A stretch of 6,467 bases of DNA, taken from NCBI GenBank assembly GCA_903927855.1, contig CAIYOL010000388.1:1-6467 (forward strand), written 5' to 3'. The notes under the pieces are model-generated. The model was not told the DNA's origin. It did no database searches and saw only the letters and a program-made list of their open reading frames with translations. This document shows, in pieces, positions 4,225 to 6,467 of the stretch; within the stretch, counting starts at the first letter, position 1, and each line of letters opens with the position of its first letter. A program made the position numbers and the translations under genes. Origin of the DNA: an uncultured Planctomycetota bacterium. GTDB taxonomy: Bacteria > Planctomycetota > Phycisphaerae > Sedimentisphaerales > Anaerobacaceae.

Positions 4225-6467
4225 AAGAACTATAATGTTAACTTTACTGATTGGCAGTTGTTTTACCTCCGGTGTTTTTGCCGCTGACCCGAATTGTCGC
4301 GACGCGTATATTGTGCCTGGGCGGGCAGCAATGTTTGAGGGCAGCTTATCCGGCTTGCGCGAGGCGTATACGTTCTTTAATGCAGGGGTGCAGGATACCA
4401 GCAAATGCACCGGCGACAGAGAGCTTATATTCCTGCACGCACTCACGCAAACAGCGATTCTTTTCATTGACGACAGCAACTTATTGTTAGATACCAGCTT
4501 TCTTGAACTGGCTAAAGAATTTGGAGTGGATGTACCGGGGGATTCCTTTGAGTTTCCTGATATCTTTAAGTCTCTTGGTATCAACGTGCCTTTAGACCCG
4601 AATGGCTGTTACAAAATACCTCCTGGAGCACCAAATGCCGACGAAATCTCAGATATGATACATAACTCTATAATCCCCGAAATTAACGACATCAATGCTG
4701 AACTGGACTCTATAAGCGATACGGCCAGTAACCGCTTTAGGATATTTTTTCATCATGATGAAACAGGATTGGATAATGATTTGGAAGTTGACTATGGTGA
4801 GGTTTTGATTCTGAAGGGGATGCTGTTGGCCTTCAAAAGCCAATTAGAATCCAAGTTAGCCTATGATGTTTTCGTTGATGTAAATGAAACTCTTTTGCAC
4901 AAACTTTTATATGAAGACGGCATCAATCCTGAAGAACCTGATTTTGCTGAGCTTGCTGCCAGCATCGGTATTGCTGACCCCAACAACATCAGTATAAACG
5001 ATGATTTTCTCAACCCTTACCCGAATTTATTGAAGGTTTTGCCGACCGCAAACGATTCGAATAATGGCACTGCTATTCTTGCGAAATCGAAAAAAGACTT
5101 GCTTGCTTCAATAGAGAACTATTTCAAAGCGGTAAATTACATCGCTGCGGAAACCGACAATCAAAACGACGACCTGGTTTACATTGACCCTAATGACGAG
5201 TTTGTCCTTGATACGTTAAATCAAAAACTGACAACCTTGCAAAACTCTCTGAAAAATGGTACGGCCGCAACATATCCTTTAGAAACAACCAAAACATACA
5301 ACGTATATGATTCTAATTCGAAACTCATAGGACAAATGGTACTCGTATATGATTTGACCAGCCTCGGAGGTGACGCCAACAGTTTAACCTTTACAAAAAC
5401 GGGCGTGCCGACGCCATGGGAAGTGGATTGGTTTGGCATATCGGGGGGTACAGATCTGCATAAAAACACTGAATTTGAGGCCGATTTAGAGTGCTATTCG
5501 TCAGGACATTGGTGGGGTGGATACCTCGATGGCACTTACAATAATAACGGCAATATAACAGACGTAACTTTCGAGTACTGGGGTGAGAGCGACGGTATCT
5601 TAGAGGGGTTAAAATGTAACCTCGTCAGCACCAAGGTCGCAAATATAACTGTGAATTTAAATCCTATTTTTGGCTCCTCCCCCCCAGTTAATCCGAGAGA
5701 TTTATTACCTCAATTTGATGCAAACAATCAGCCTTTGGCCGGAACATTCGGAGACGGATTGGGTGATGATGCTACACTCGGTGGAATTCTGCCGGGCAAG
5801 ACCCAGCAAGACTGGATAAATTTATTACACCTGCCTCCAGCATCGATGACCGTGCTGAACATTGTAGGTAAGACGGCGGCTGATGCGAATACCGCCATTG
5901 TTAACGCCAATCTTAAGGTTGACTCCATAACTACCGCATACAACAACACTGTGGCTGCAGGCAAGGTTATCAGCCAGAGTCCGGCTGCCGGTAAAAAGGT
6001 TGCGATTGGTTCGGCAGTAAGCTATGTAAAGTCTCTGGGCAAGCCGGTTGTGCCGAATGTTGTAGGCATGACAGCGCCTGATGCGAATACCGCCATCACA
6101 TCTGTTGACAATTTGAAGGTTGGCACCGTAACTACTGCATACGACAATAATGACGCAGGTAAGGTTATCAGCCAGAATCCGGCTGCCGGCAAGGCGGTTA
6201 CGATTGGTTCGGCAGTGAACTATGTAAAGTCTTTGGGTCCGAAGCCGACTCTGAGTATCGCGGCGACAGACAGCGAGGCAGGCGAACCTGCAAATACGGG
6301 TACCTTCACAATAAGCCGGACAGGCAGCACGGCCGGTCCCCTGACTGTGTACTTTAAACGCAGCGGCACAGCTAAGTATGGTGCTGCCGGCGATTATACT
6401 TTGAGTACGCTACTGGCCACATCGGTGGTAATACCAATTGGCCAGCCGTCTGTTGATATAACGGTCA
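4217..6467 (+). CDS. large secreted protein with two PASTA repeats and a Calx-beta domain (3' partial)
   Basis: The frame stays open from ATG 4217 through the window end (750 codons, no stop). The start overlaps the upstream stop codon (ATGGTTAG), suggesting translational coupling; AAGGA at 4200-4204 is 12 bases upstream, rather far. Residues 1-22 form a signal peptide (basic start, hydrophobic TIMLTLLIG, probable cut after GVFA). Residues about 23-540 are not recognised: an acidic, helical-looking half (for example REAYTFFNAGVQD, LIFLHALTQTAILFIDD), then an aromatic and Gly/Asn-rich stretch with SSGHWWGGYLDGTYNNNGN, then GTFGDGLGDDATLGGILPG just before the repeats. PASTA 1 spans about 545-608 and PASTA 2 about 611-674, each with a VxGxxxxDANTAI start and a GKVISQ(S/N)PAAGK core. 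From 677 a Calx-beta domain begins (TLSIAATDSEAGE, GTFTISRTGS, LTVYFKRSGTAKYG, then GDYTL). It is likely an outer-surface adhesion or matrix protein (inference); no enzyme motif was seen. Confidence 0.88.
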   Translation, partial: MVRRTIMLTLLIGSCFTSGVFAADPNCRDAYIVPGRAAMFEGSLSGLREAYTFFNAGVQDTSKCTGDRELIFLHALTQTAILFIDDSNLLLDTSFLELAKEFGVDVPGDSFEFPDIFKSLGINVPLDPNGCYKIPPGAPNADEISDMIHNSIIPEINDINAELDSISDTASNRFRIFFHHDETGLDNDLEVDYGEVLILKGMLLAFKSQLESKLAYDVFVDVNETLLHKLLYEDGINPEEPDFAELAASIGIADPNNISINDDFLNPYPNLLKVLPTANDSNNGTAILAKSKKDLLASIENYFKAVNYIAAETDNQNDDLVYIDPNDEFVLDTLNQKLTTLQNSLKNGTAATYPLETTKTYNVYDSNSKLIGQMVLVYDLTSLGGDANSLTFTKTGVPTPWEVDWFGISGGTDLHKNTEFEADLECYSSGHWWGGYLDGTYNNNGNITDVTFEYWGESDGILEGLKCNLVSTKVANITVNLNPIFGSSPPVNPRDLLPQFDANNQPLAGTFGDGLGDDATLGGILPGKTQQDWINLLHLPPASMTVLNIVGKTAADANTAIVNANLKVDSITTAYNNTVAAGKVISQSPAAGKKVAIGSAVSYVKSLGKPVVPNVVGMTAPDANTAITSVDNLKVGTVTTAYDNNDAGKVISQNPAAGKAVTIGSAVNYVKSLGPKPTLSIAATDSEAGEPANTGTFTISRTGSTAGPLTVYFKRSGTAKYGAAGDYTLSTLLATSVVIPIGQPSVDITV
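5864..6238 (+). repeat. tandem PASTA-encoding repeat, 198-bp period
   Basis: Two consecutive copies are offset by exactly 198 bp. A 17-base block GATGCGAATACCGCCAT recurs at 5882 and 6080, and AAGGTTATCAGCCAGA at 5963 and 6161. Over the final 78 bases of each copy (5963-6040 and 6161-6238) I count 68 identical positions. Between the shared blocks a one-codon shift is compensated, so overall length is preserved. The DNA-level similarity points to a fairly recent internal duplication or ongoing gene conversion. Confidence 0.85.

Noticed and set aside
4217..4261. Lipoprotein signal (IGSC) in the PASTA protein
   Set aside because: Gly at -2 is a poor lipobox and the hydrophobic stretch before the Cys is short; a type I cut after GVFA fits better, though lipidation is not excluded.
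4162..5964. Minus-strand frames (4162-4584, 4649-4843, 5221-5469, 5728-5964) and a short plus frame (4251-4490)
   Set aside because: All lie inside the long open frame 4217-6467, which has a signal peptide and clear PASTA/Calx-beta domains; none shows family features.
1..6467. CRISPR array, insertion sequence or integrase
   Set aside because: No regularly spaced short repeats, transposase or integrase motifs, or target-site duplications were seen on either strand.

Overview
The window looks like chromosomal DNA from a Planctomycetota bacterium, most likely of the class Phycisphaerae (Sedimentisphaerales-like). That is an inference from gene content: a secreted protein ending in a dockerin-type double EF-hand, a second secreted protein combining PASTA and Calx-beta domains, a PilT motor, an LptC/OstA-like membrane-anchored protein (implying an outer membrane), and moderate GC. 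No 16S rRNA or other taxonomic marker is present. Everything recognisable lies on the plus strand.

Layout: (1) 1-366, the C-terminal 121 residues of a large secreted protein ending in a dockerin-like module. (2) 474-1469, gpsA, NAD(P)-dependent glycerol-3-phosphate dehydrogenase; a near-consensus sigma-70 promoter sits so close to its ATG that the mRNA may be leaderless. (3) 1673-2761, pilT, the type IV pilus retraction ATPase, with all Walker, Asp-box and His-box motifs and a variant of the AIRNLIRE motif. (4) 2873-2946, a tRNA-Val(GAC) with C instead of the near-universal U at position 33. (5) 2947-3375, an unusually structured gap of about 430 bp with a long imperfect inverted repeat, eight helically phased A-tracts, a 10-base exact complement of the downstream ribosome binding site, and a 13-bp near-palindrome next to that site. 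(6) 3376-4224, a single-pass membrane-anchored LptC/OstA-like protein. (7) 4217 to the window end, a large secreted protein still open after 750 codons: signal peptide, about 520 residues of unrecognised sequence, two PASTA repeats and a Calx-beta domain. It overlaps the preceding gene by 8 nt.

The first half is ordinary: phospholipid precursor synthesis, pilus retraction and a tRNA. The most distinctive part is 2947-6467, where a structured leader precedes a two-gene unit joining an LptC-like envelope protein to a surface-type PASTA/Calx-beta protein instead of the usual lptA/lptB partners. The sequence does not prove a new system; this pair and its leader are the best candidate for a second look.
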